Shown here piece after piece: positions 47,093-57,921 of a stretch of DNA of 64,000 bases. The stretch is from Linnemannia schmuckeri (taxonomy: Eukaryota; Mortierellomycota; Mortierellomycetes; Mortierellales; Mortierellaceae): the NCBI GenBank assembly GCA_029449235.1, contig JANATG010000008.1, forward strand, positions 2,232,001 to 2,296,000. The letters run 5' to 3'. The notes under the pieces were generated by a model. The model searched no databases. It worked only from the letters and a program-made list of their open reading frames with translations, and was not told the DNA's origin. The position numbers were made by a program, and so were the translations under genes. Positions within the stretch are counted from its first letter, which is position 1; the number at the start of each line of letters is the position of its first letter.

Positions 47093-50000
47093 TTAAGCAA
47101 CTAGATAAGAGTCATTCTCGTCAGTGGCGAGTTCATATAGGATCTGAAGAAACTCTTGGATGCGCTCCTCGCCACCCTGATTGAGCATGTTTGCAAAGCG
47201 GGGCGTCACGGCAATTGAACCTAGGCGGAGCATGATCCTGCGGAGGATGTCCCATACAAGATTGTGGAATGGATGTGTGCTCGAGTAGATGCTCCCCAGG
47301 CGCGGGTGTGAGCATGCCTCGTAGACCATCAGGAGGCAGTCTTGGATCGTGAGGGCTTCGTCATTTGCTTCCTCTCCAGTGGTAGCTGTGCTGGTGGGTG
47401 ATCTTGGACTCTGCTTCCCTTCGGAAGATCCGCTCTCGTCATCGTTGTCGTTGACACCGATGAGGGCGGCGGCGGCGGCGGCATTGGGTAGCTGTTGTTT
47501 CTGTGAATCCTGGTCCTTGTGGTTGACGACCTCTGCGATGGGTTGGTTGATCCCGTTGACGAGGTCAATGTCCCCACTTGGATCCAATTTCGGCCGCTTC
47601 TCGCCAATGCCAACTCCCAAGCCTATACTAGATCCTCCAACCAAACCATCATCGCTCCTCACTCGCTTTGTACCATCCAACACCGTGGTCTGCAACCCTG
47701 AAGTCCCATCCTTGCCAACATCAGTCCTCTTGGTCGGGTGTAGATCATACAACCTCACTTCCAACGCGCCCAACGCTTCCAGAATCCACTTTTCTGCCAG
47801 ACGTTTCACAAACCCAACCATAAACCGATCCGCACAGATCATTAACCGGATCACCATCTCAAATGGCATATCCTCCGGCAACAGATGTTGCACTGTCATC
47901 TGGGACTCTCTCAAAATTTCCAACAGTAGCTCGATATCATCGGGTTCGACATCCTGGAGAACAATCTGCTGTTGATTGGATTCGCGAAATTCACCTCGGA
48001 GGAGGGTGTAGAAGAAGGGTGAAGCGTGAGAGAGACATATTCGGTTGGTGAAGATGATAGTTCGACCCTGGACTAGGAACGATATCGGGACGACGGGTTC
48101 TTTGTCCTTTACGCTGGCAGTATTACTTGAAGAAGAACCGACGAGGTTGGCGACATGAACCTCCCACTCCTTAGTCATGACCTCCGAATAAGTCTCAACA
48201 AGTTCCAAGTGTTGTTTCCGCCAGCGATCGGTGTGTCGCCATCCCAAGGATTGGAACGCTAATCCAGAACTAAGTCTTCTCAACAACGCCTCCTCCTTCT
48301 GCACGCTCTTCATATCCACCATCTCACTTCCACCACCATCCACCACGATACCTTCCATTCTTGTAGCCTGCTCAATGCCATCATCATTATCATACTCCAT
48401 CTCAAGTGTCATCATCCGACACACAACCCCCAGGACCGACTCAGAGTCCAACAAAGCCGCCTTATCAATCCTAGATCCCCACGCAATCCAAGGTGGGGGC
48501 GGTACCGTATTTGCACTAGGCGGATCGAGAGTATACATAAACGCAATCGCACAGTACTCCCTCAGCCAAAACACACTATCCGCAGACCCGTCCGCCTCCC
48601 CGAGTCCCTGTCGCCCTCCGACGTACTGATAGATCCGCTCAAATTGGCCTCGGAGAGGAAGCATAACGGATTGAAAGTGCCGGAGGAGTTGCTGGTGGAG
48701 TTGTTGGTGCCGGCGGGTGGGGAGGATGAGGTCAAGTGAGCGGAGTGGTTCTGGCAGTGGTTGGTCGTCCTGCGTTTTTTCTTGTTCTGCAGCGGCGGCG
48801 GGTTCTTCGTCCATGGACTCTTCTCCTTCATACTCCTCGACAGACTCCTGAGCAGCTATTTCTGGTTCTATGACTGATAACCAAAATGTAAAAAAAGCGT
48901 TAGTATAAAACTAACAACATCCACGTGCATACACACCTAGTAAAAAAAACAACGTGAATAACTCACGCTCAAAGATTGTCTTGTCGCGGTAGAACCGCAG
49001 CGGCTGGTCAACCTCCAAGACAGCGGCAAAGAGCTCAGTAATAGAGTTGTTCGAGACCACAGCCTTGGCAGAATCCTCGGATGTCATGACCTTGGACAGC
49101 GTCTCAAACAATGATTTTTCAATCAGCTCCCGAGGCACATTGGTATCACCACTGGTAGTAGTTCCAGGATCGGCCTTATTTCTGGGATTGCGGTGTTGAC
49201 GAGTCGAAGCAGGGGTTGTGCCAACAAGAGATCGTTCAACCATCATGCGGCTTAGCATCCAGATGACTCCAGGTTTCGACACCAGGCGTTGCTGGCAGGT
49301 TGGGAGAGGCGCGATCTGCGCCAGAAGAAGGCTTGCCTCAATCAGGATTGTGTCTTCCCTTTCGAAAAGTGGATGCCACCACTTCGATCGCTGTCCAATA
49401 CCGCCCAGCAAAAGATCGCTCGACCACTCCGTCTTTGGAGGAGCCAGGATAGACAAAAGTAGGGGGACAATCGACGCCGTTGCCGCGGAACCTCCTGGAC
49501 CTGTAGCTGCTGAAAAGGATTTGATCGTCGAAGGCATACACTTCCACCACATTATCTCCTCTTCGCCTCCAGGTGTCCCGAGATCAAGATCCACCAACTG
49601 AGTCAACCCTTGTCGATCCAGCCAAAAGTTCCTCAGCGCGTAGAAACATCTTTGAGCAAGCCTTCGGCAATGCGTTTCCCGAACACTATACTCACGCAAG
49701 CTCAACCGCCTGATACTCGCGCCAAGAAGAGCCACCAGAAACGGTAACGCGCTCCATCGCTCACGCATGTTAAAGCGGATGTTCGACTCGGCCCCCAAGT
49801 AAACCGCCGTATCGACCAATAACAACGCTCGTTCCTGGATCCATTTGGCGCCACCTGAGGTTGTCGTCGGCACCTCCCCCGCATTAGAAGTAGCAGCAGT
49901 GATAAAGTTGTCGTCTCTCAAATCGGCAAGGATATAGAGCATCCGGGATTGAAATAACCGCGGACCAAATATATCTGACAGCAACCAACGGCCCTTTGGG

Positions 50001-52162
50001 TAGTACTTCCAGAACAGTGCAAACACCTTCAAAGCCTTCAGCCCCATCTCTGCACCTGGGATCAAGTCCGGCGTTAATGAACAGTCGCTTGCGACACCCT
50101 TCTTCATGTGCGCTTCCACGATCCAGGTCCGAGTCGACTCTGCCTCCTGGTCCAACGGCCGCATGATCCTGTCCACCAGCGCAGTGTACCCGACCGTCCA
50201 TTCGTTCCAACTGACATTCTCGATCCAAAAATTTGCACCGTCATACTTCAAGAATCCTGGGAGCAGATTCAACGCCAGATGCAAGTATCGCCTGCTCGTC
50301 GCCTCTGGAAGTTCCTTCAACGGTGTCCCAAAGAGTTCCCTTGTTGCTAGTTCCGAGAGCAACATCACCAAGACGTTCGGTACTCGACTGTAGACGATCA
50401 GGTCCTCGGAGGCCTTGTTGGCGCCAAAACAAGCCGAGACAACTCCCAGCATGGCTTCCAGGATCCCGGGTTTCAGACGGATCAACTGTACGGCAGTCGA
50501 AGTGTCGGCGGAGTTGTTGCTGTCAGCATTGCTGTTTGGTAAGGGTGGCGAAGATGCTGTGTTGGTAGTGGTGGCTCCTGCTGTAGCCAGTGGAGCCGTG
50601 GTAGTTGGTATGTCGTTGAAAAACTCGATCGTCCGCCGCATGATAGTAAGTCCTACAGGCCGAGGGTATCCTGAATACAATGCCACATGGTGATTCTTGT
50701 TCGAGACCAGGTTCACAATCAACTTGGCGAGATACTCCAGAACGGACGCCTGGTGTTTCAAGACTGCCTCATTCCTGATGGCAATATTGTCCTGCGCCAA
50801 AGTGCCAGTTGACAGGTCCTTGTTCATGTCGCCATGCTCATAGTCCTGGTGATCGTCGTCATGGGAGGTGATGTAGTAACCGTACCACGCCAACAACGTG
50901 TCCATACCTTCCTCTAACAGCACCGCCATGGCCAACCCTTTGTCCTGAAAGATCCAGCAGGTCCAATAAATTGTTCCGCACAGCACCAAGACCAGCCTGT
51001 CGCATGAAGGTAGGGTTGCCTTGTCGAAAAAGAAGATCTGCTGAAGCTCCTTCCATATCTCGACCAACAAGCTCATCGGAGCTGCCTCCTGAAGTCGCTT
51101 CAGCTTGACCGATCCATGAGACTGCTGTAATAAGATGGCCGATGTTGTATTGCGCCCAGCTTCCTGTAGGAAAGATTGCAGTAGCTGTAGACCCCTTGAC
51201 CGAATGCCAGCAGGTGACGACTCGTCCGGCTTGTCTGGGCCACCACCACCTCCCTGACCATTGCTCGTTCCTGGTCCACCTCCAATATCCTGATCAGCCT
51301 GGAAAAGCGACATGGGTCTCGACAGAATCGTAGACAGATCTTTCTTGAGTTCCTCCAAGACGGATCGCAGAGCCGGCAGTATGTCCCATGCAAGTCTCTC
51401 CTGCACAATGAACTTGTGTGACGTCAATATCCGTAGCCCATATTCCTGCAGCTTGATCGAGGGCGATCGGAGTAACGACGACAGGGCCAGCACAACATCT
51501 GCGCCGCCACTCCTCCGTTGTTTCGTACTTGATGGCTGGCTGGCGAGTCCATTACTACCATTGCTGGGTGAGGGTGAGGACGCTGAGATGGACATCATTC
51601 GTTTAGCGAAATCCTGCGGAGGGAAGGGCGAGCTGCTGGTGAGGGGGTTGGTACAGAAGCTCAGGATCTTGGCACACATGAGTTGGACATCCGTTGAGTC
51701 CACGCGTGGTCCAAGGGGTGCGGTGCCGATAAGGACCGGAGTTAGAAAGTTGTCAAGTATTTTTTCTTTCCCCCGGTCGTCTAACGGAACTGCAGTCTTT
51801 TTCTTGACATCGGTCGGGGACGTAGACGTTGCTCCGTTGCTACCATTGATCGTTGCTGTAGTAGTGTTGCCGTTGGACCTGCTGTTGGCATCCGCGGTCG
51901 CCGTGACACTCTGCAGCACTGTAACAATAGCCTTGAGTGTATGTCGAATCTGGCTGTGAATTGACCCCTGTTGCAGAGTCTCAAGGTCGTTAGGTCCTGT
52001 CTGCCGGTCCTGGTACTTGTGCAACTCGACCAGGAGCCAGTTGGAGAGTTCTCCCAGAAGGTGGAGTTGGCGAGTATGGTCGAGCATGGCGAGATGCTCT
52101 CGGACATTAGGTTTGTTACGGTCATGGCTCCGCAAGAGACCAATTAATTCTGCAGTCCTCAT
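47093..52162 (-). CDS. Large armadillo/HEAT-like protein with C-terminal BTB domain (ARMC5-like layout)
   Basis: Two minus-strand exons, 52162-48967 and 48873-47093, join in phase (1/2) to 1658 residues. The first 1065 residues look all-helical and Leu-rich with armadillo/HEAT character (for example LHLLGELSNWLLVELHKYQD; LRILTSHKFIVQERLAWDIL), broken by Ser/Thr/Asn-rich loops. From about residue 1326 there is a BTB/POZ domain: FLVQGRTIIFTNRICLSHAS, FFYTLLRGEFRES, and a long C-terminal extension with ICADRFMVGFVKRLAEKWIL, ending in further helices. ARM repeats plus a C-terminal BTB is the layout of animal ARMC5, a CUL3 substrate receptor; a similar adaptor role is inferred, not shown. The intron joins TIFE to LIEPEIAAQE. 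It converges on DSK2 (247 bases apart) and is divergent from calcipressin. Confidence 0.88.
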
Positions 52163-53039
52163 TCAATGGGTGAGAAGGAAGGTTTGTTTTTCCTGAGTTT
52201 CTGTGGTGAAATGGACAAGCGGATGAGAGAAGTATGTTTGGGTGGCGATCGTTGCAAAGCAGTTTGTGGCGAGAAGTCGTTTAGTACCACGCATTTGGGG
52301 ACAGTCGCTGTGACTGCGAACATTAATTGCATTGATCAGTTTTGTGGAAGGAGAACGAACAAAAGTCTGACACAGCTCTGCTTCGCCCATAAATACCCAT
52401 CGACTCCTTTTCTGCCTATTCATCAGTGATATGAGCTGACAAGCTGATCCATCTTGAGAATCTTGGTCTTTTTCCCTTAATCAGCCATGGCCTCTGGCGG
52501 CACTCACTCTGTCATTTCCCTTTAGTCGAAAAGTTTTCTGGTAAAAAGTCTCGCCAATGCCAGGTTTCTCAATGGACTTTCGATGATAGCCATAATATGT
52601 CCAAGCTGTGTCACACTACATTCCTTGCATCTACTTTAGACATGACCAGCCCTTACTAGACGCATCCCTTCAAGAGTCGATCCGTTGGTTACCTTGCTCG
52701 TTTTTCGACCCTGGGAAAATAGAGAGTACGTTCATGGTACACGTGACGTTTTTTTATTTTCAGACTGACAATATGATTGGCCACATTCTTAGCATTGCAT
52801 TGTGGTGCAAATCACCTATTTGAGGCAGACGACAAACGACGCTTGAGTCCCTCTTCTCTCTTTCTCTCCATCCTCCGCACTGCATCCCTTTTGTTTCTTC
52901 TCTCAAATTTTATTATTCTTCACTCAACACCCCACTCAACACCCCACTCAACACCCCACTCAACACCCCACTCAACATCCCACCTACACTCACAATAAAC
53001 AACACACCAACAACACGAAAACAATCACCAAAAACCACA
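52163..53039. promoter_or_regulatory. Divergent promoter between the ARM/BTB gene and calcipressin
   Basis: About 880 bases with no coding content recognised. The right end, just before the calcipressin ATG, holds the 12-base minisatellite listed separately and is C/A-rich. Confidence 0.5.
52921..52980 (+). repeat. 12-base minisatellite, five units of CACTCAACACCC
   Basis: Five head-to-tail copies; the first four are identical and the last has one T for C. It ends about 60 bases before the calcipressin start codon, so it is probably within the 5' UTR or at the core promoter. Confidence 0.95.
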
Positions 53040-54053
53040 ATGCCAGAATCAATTTCACCCACCCTACCAACCAACACCCTCATCATCACCAACCTCGAGG
53101 TGCCCCATTTCGAGAAGGAGACCATGCTCAAGCTCAAGGCCAAGGCAGAGTCCTTTGGCGACATCTTTTATTTTGCTCCCATCAAGTCTTTCTATAGAGT
53201 CTTTGTCGTCTACAAGGCCACCTTTGACGCCCAGCGTGCCAAAGCTGCCTTGCATAACACAACCTTTGAAGGATCCACTATTCGTGTCTACTTTGGCCAG
53301 GTATACTTCCCTTCCTTTTTGATTCACAGAAGGATATGTCAGCTTGTCGTTGGAAGCAAAACTAACAAGTCTAATTATGATATTTGGCGAATACAACAAT
53401 AACAGCACACGGAGACGGTTATCGATCCTGCATCTCACTACCTGCATCCCCCAGAGCTTGAAAAGAACTGGCTCATCTCTCCACCAGGCTCACCCCCAAT
53501 CGGATGGTCCCAAGTCCGAGAAGACCCTCCCAACTCCTTGCACCTGGCCGATGATCTCGTAAAGGCCTTGCTCGAGATGGGCCAGCCCGTCTACCAACTC
53601 CCAAGGCCAGATGGCTCTTTTGCCGATAGATCTCATCTCTTTGAAGCTGAAATCGAGGATTTCTCATTGGACGACTCACACCATCCGGAGAGTGCTGCTG
53701 AGAACACCGATTCAGGATCGGGAGCAAAGGAAACGGGCGATGCTACAAGTATTAAGAGCAGTAGAAGCGCTAGTCAACTGCATCAACAGGTCTTGGGTCT
53801 CAAAATCGATACTCAATCGTCGTCTGCGCGAACAGATTCCCCCAATTCGACCCATTCTCCAGCATCATCCCTGTTCCCTCCAGCAACGCCCACCGTCCTA
53901 GCATTTTCACCCGCGAAGGAAGCAGAGGGAGACCAGCCGTTTATCACAGTTCAGGATTGGGGCGTTCAGGATGATACCGTTGCTGCACCCTCACCTCTGA
54001 AACGTCGAGGATCCATCCCCAAGACTGCCTTCCCTACCGGCCCCGCACATTAA
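53040..54053 (+). CDS. RCN1: Calcipressin (regulator of calcineurin), RCAN/RCN1 family
   Basis: Binds and modulates the Ca2+/calmodulin-dependent phosphatase calcineurin. Exons 53040-53300 and 53406-54053 join in frame to 302 residues. The N-terminal RRM-like fold contains NTLIITNLEVPHF and YRVFVVYKATFDAQRAK. Exon 2 carries the family hallmark LISPPGSPPIGW at about residues 109-120, the Ser-Pro motif whose phosphorylation tunes activity. Near residue 265 PFITVQ resembles a calcineurin-docking PxIxIT motif. A Ser/Thr/Pro-rich segment lies between the two. The fungal length (about 200-300) fits. An AATAAA lies 75 bases after the stop. Confidence 0.95.
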
Positions 54054-54974
54054 AGAAATATCAAAGTGTTTACCTTTTTTTGCGTTGCTTTTTATTGTAC
54101 CATAACACACACTTTCAACAAACAAATAATAAATCAGACATTACCTTGAACACACCTATGCATGTCTTGTGTTCGTTTTTCTACCTTAGTGTTACTGCAC
54201 CCACCCATGCACATTTGAATCATACCCCGTGCGCCCAATTGACGTCCAAATGCGGAAAAGGATGTTTCTTTTCTCTGCCCACGACCACGTCACAAATTTC
54301 TTTAGGCGTATATAGGCAGCTAGCAGTGTGAGCGTGAAGACTTGGTACTCTCCAAGGTTGATGCTAGGAGTAATAGTCACCCTTCTTTCGTTTAAACGGA
54401 TTGTTGTTTATTTCGTTTCATCTCCTTCGCCTCGCCGCTAGAGAGCTATGACGTGAGAGTTGTTCTGATTAATGCATTCCAGCTTTTAGCCTTCTTTTTC
54501 CCTTCCCTTCTCCTCTACCATACCTCCTTGATTTGTGCTGCTGGGTATAAGGGAGCGCGTGGTCCTGGTAACTCGTTGCATAGCAATCGAATTCGTACCG
54601 CACTATTCGAATTGATAATGCCTGAGTACTCATTTAATCCGTCCCATCATGCTCAATGCTACTACTACCGTCCGATCCTGAACAGCCCATTCGGGTGACC
54701 GTCAGTAAAAAGGCGGAAGGAGAAGTGGGGAACGGCGGGAAAAGGTATTGAAGTCGTTGCAGGAAAATGAGATGCAAGAAGCATGAAATATCTTCAATTG
54801 CATGACGGGAGTCGATCAGTCCGTGGATCAATAGAAGTATTAAAGGAGGCAACCGACGGTAAACCTAAAAACTTGCTTTAGCTACAACTCTCTCTGCGCT
54901 TAGCGATAAAGGACCCCGGCCAAGTCCATCCTTCCCTTGCCTTCCTGTTTTGTCCATCTATCACACACAGTGCC
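54054..54974. other. Spacer between the convergent calcipressin and VanZ-like genes
   Basis: About 920 bases, no gene recognised. Short frames here have no recognisable protein content. Confidence 0.5.
54128..54133 (+). terminator. Putative polyadenylation signal of calcipressin
   Basis: AATAAA, 75 bases after the calcipressin stop codon. Fungal poly(A) signals are loosely conserved, so this rests on position and hexamer identity only. Confidence 0.35.
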
Positions 54975-55691
54975 TCAGGCCATTTCAAGCGCCTCATACT
55001 GGACCTCTCCCCGAGAGTAACGACGCTCTCGAAGAAGATCCACAACTGTCGCTAACAACAGTCCAATGACGGTCCCAATCACGTTTGCTACGATGTCATG
55101 GCTGTCATACGCCCTCGTCTATCATATTTCATTGTCAACATAAAAACAAAGTTTTTTTTGACTGTTAGATACAGACTCATTCATTATTTGTATTCAGTCC
55201 TGTGCAATGACGATTCTTTGGGGGAAGAGAGTCGTGTGGCACAGTAAACAAAAAATAGGTCGCAAACATATTGATTGACAATCTCCTCACACCTTCCCTA
55301 TCTTAGCCAGGTTATATCCCACTTCAATTCCCCCCCTAAACAAACCCCTATTTAAAACACAACACACATATACCGGTGAGAGAACAGGCTGTAGGATCTC
55401 CGACGCAAAGGCAAGCACGCCAACGGGCACAGCAGTCAACAGGACATTATGCACACGACGAGGTCGGTCCCAGATGAAGAAGGTCGAGAAGGTTAGGATG
55501 AGGAATCCGGAGGAATGTAGAATCTTGTCCTGAGGAAGATTCTCATGGTAAGGAATCTTGTCTGTTGGGAGGAACCCGAGCGCGGCTAGGAACAGGCCTT
55601 GTAGCAGGACCAGGAATACAAAGAAGAACCGCATGCCGTCCTGAGCGAAGAGAGATGGCTGTGTGGAATGAACTTTTGCTGTTGCATGCAA
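54975..55691 (-). CDS. VanZ-like family small membrane protein
   Basis: Two minus-strand exons, 55691-55374 and 55118-54975, join in frame to 153 residues. A second in-frame ATG at 55634 (MRFFFVFLVLLQG) gives 134 residues and starts directly with the first membrane helix; it may be the real start, as a CAG acceptor-like site lies just before it. About four membrane segments: FFFVFLVLLQGLFLAALGFL, LHSSGFLILTFSTFFI, VLLTAVPVGVLAFASEILQP, and DIVANVIGTVIGLLLATVVD. The DKILHSSGF, SEILQP and D-S-H-D-I-V-A-N-V-I-G blocks are typical VanZ-like features. The family name comes from a bacterial teicoplanin-resistance protein; function in fungi is unknown, and this says nothing about resistance here. 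Confidence 0.85.
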
Positions 55692-56129
55692 GAGATGAGA
55701 AAGTGAAGTGAAAGATGCCAGCCAGGCACGGAGAAGTTGACTGTCGAGCAGTCACATTCAAACATAATGTTCACTGATGAAACAAAACGCGTAAGGGAGA
55801 AACGTGCTCCTCCCCAGACTGGACACGACAGGAACACAGTGGAATGTGTACAAATCTCAGAAAGGCAGCAAGAACATAGTCGTACACAACTCAACACTAT
55901 GCGGCTGGACAGTTCCCATGTCACCAGCGGCTCACTCACCTCTCGCTACTGCCCTTTTGTCGAATTCGAACATTGCCGTACTCTTCTTTTTGTACCTTTC
56001 CCTGGCTCCGCGCAACTGAGATTCGGTGAATGAGAACAAGAAAGTAAAGGGGTAAAGGAGGAGGGCGGAAGAGGAGGTAGGCGAGCTCAGGATTTCGCCA
56101 ATAACATCATATCAACAACCCAACAATAT

Positions 56130-56136
<7 letters not shown>

Positions 56137-56161
<25 letters not shown>
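56137..56161. repeat. Poly(A) tract, 25 bases
   Basis: Uninterrupted A run between the VanZ-like and GRDP-like genes. Confidence 0.9.
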
Positions 56162-56954
56162 GAGCAAGTGTAACTGGCATTCAGAAGCGGCAAACAAAGC
56201 GAAAAGGAGAGAACAAATGGCGAGAGGATAAAAACAAAGGAAAGGGTAGCACTTGCCTGATAAAAATAATCGATGACCATGTCATATGTTGTTGATGGCA
56301 TCCGAATGACCATTTGGATGGCGAGAGAAAAGGCAGGGAGAGAGAGAGGGAAGCAAAACTCACAAAATGGGCTGAAAAAAGGGCTACTCCCTCTTTTTCC
56401 TCCCTTCCTTTCCCTCGCTCTCTCCCTTTTTCCCACATGGATCGGCCATCGGCCCTTTTTTCGTTTGTGTCGCTCGTGTTGGCCATCCATGCGCCATTCT
56501 CGGGCCTGCATGTTCAATTGAGCTTTTTTTCAGAAAAAAAGTGGGAAAAGAGAGAGTGAAAATGAGAGGGAAAGAAAGAGTTGGAAGGAAGAAGGAAAGA
56601 GCGGGACTTGTTCAGGGGTAAAATGGTGGAGCGTTTGCCTCGCATTTTCTTATGCACACTTGTCAGGAATGACCTTGTATGTGAGTGTATGTCCTGAGGA
56701 AGGTCAATTAAAAAAACAATTCAAGAAAAAACATTTCCAATAAAAATAACATCATCATCAACAACTGCCGCTTTCCTCTTCCCGATGATTGCGTTGTCTC
56801 ATTCTTGTTTTTTTTTTCCCTCGCTTTTTTTTCTTTTTTGCTCGATTCTATGAATTCTATGGGCACAATCTCGACCTGACTGACAGAATAAAGAAAAACT
56901 ATTATAATAAAATGCGAACAGACCCTTTCTTCATCATATTTTTCTTCCTCCCTC

Positions 56955-56979
56955 TTTTTTTTTTTTTTTTTTTTTTTTT
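56955..56979. repeat. Poly(T) tract, about 25 bases
   Basis: Uninterrupted T run about 950 bases upstream of the GRDP-like start. Confidence 0.9.
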
Positions 56980-57921
56980 GCCTCCCTTTTTGCCTCCCTC
57001 CCTGGCCAACCTCATTCCCGTTTCCAATTGTTCATTGCAAGTGCATTGTCTCAAACCCTGCTTGCCTTTCTACTTTTCTTCCCTCTCGTTCCACCTTCCC
57101 TTTTCATCGCCCAAAGCTGCACCCTTTTCATAGCTTGCTAATGCCGTAGCGTGTGTGCGTAAGTGAACAAAAGTGGACTTTTCTGCATGATTTTTCTTTT
57201 TTTTCCTGTGTCGTTGTAGTTAAAATGTTGCTGTTTTCGTTGTTCGTCCCAGGCACGCACATCTCATTGAACATCTCGCAGCATCTGTCCGCAGGACAGG
57301 AGACAGAACAACAACTCTCCGAACTAAGCAGGAACGCATCGACCTTTGACCCTCACCATCATCCTCATCGTTCATCCACCCCTCCACCTCCCCTCCCTTC
57401 TTCCCTCCTTCCCTCTTCCCTCCCTTCTTTTTGCTGGGCTGGCAGTGTTGTTGTTGAGATTGTTGTTTGTCTGTTGTTGTTGTTGTTGTTGTTGTTTGTT
57501 GTTGTTTGTTTGTCGTGGTTGTCGTCTCTTGACCCGCCTTTTTTTTTCTTTACTTTTCTTCCTCATCCAGAACCTTACGTATCCCTCGTTTTTTTTTCTC
57601 TCTCTTTCTTCCTTTTCCTTCATCCCTCCTCCTAGCCTTCCTTCACTATCGTCGTCGTCCTCCTCCGTTTTTCTTCCCTGCCATTTTTACCTTTTGCTAC
57701 GTAACGACCGACACATTCTACCGTCTTTTTTATCTTCCTTTCACTTTTTACTTCAGCACATTCACCCCCTCGAAGAATACTTTTGCTTTTCTTACTCATT
57801 TCTATTGTTTTCTATTCAAATTCTTCTCCCGCCTTCGTCTCCCACGACTCTAAAAAAAAAGAAGACAAGGAATTTCTTTTAGCGCGCATTGGTCACCGCT
57901 TTTCTACCTCTTAACTTTTGG

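Larger units (their letters stand above)
55692..57921. other. Intergenic region upstream of the GRDP-like gene
   Basis: About 2.2 kb. Two A/T tracts (56137-56161 and 56955-56979), CT-rich stretches at 57390-57430 and 57590-57690, and a TTG-rich repeat at about 57450-57520. Open frames are pyrimidine-driven low complexity and not credible genes. A 5' UTR exon or an upstream coding exon of the GRDP-like gene could be hidden here. Confidence 0.5.

Noticed and set aside
52921..52980. Regular direct repeats that could look like a CRISPR array
   Set aside because: Units are contiguous with no spacers, only 12 bases long, in a eukaryotic genome.
56600..56690. A short stretch with weak tRNA-like D-arm sequence
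   Set aside because: No GTTCRA T-loop and no matching acceptor stem.
57153..57882. Overlapping frames of 160-178 codons upstream of the GRDP-like gene
   Set aside because: Composed of Ser/Leu/Phe/Pro from CT-rich DNA in several frames at once; a promoter/leader composition effect.
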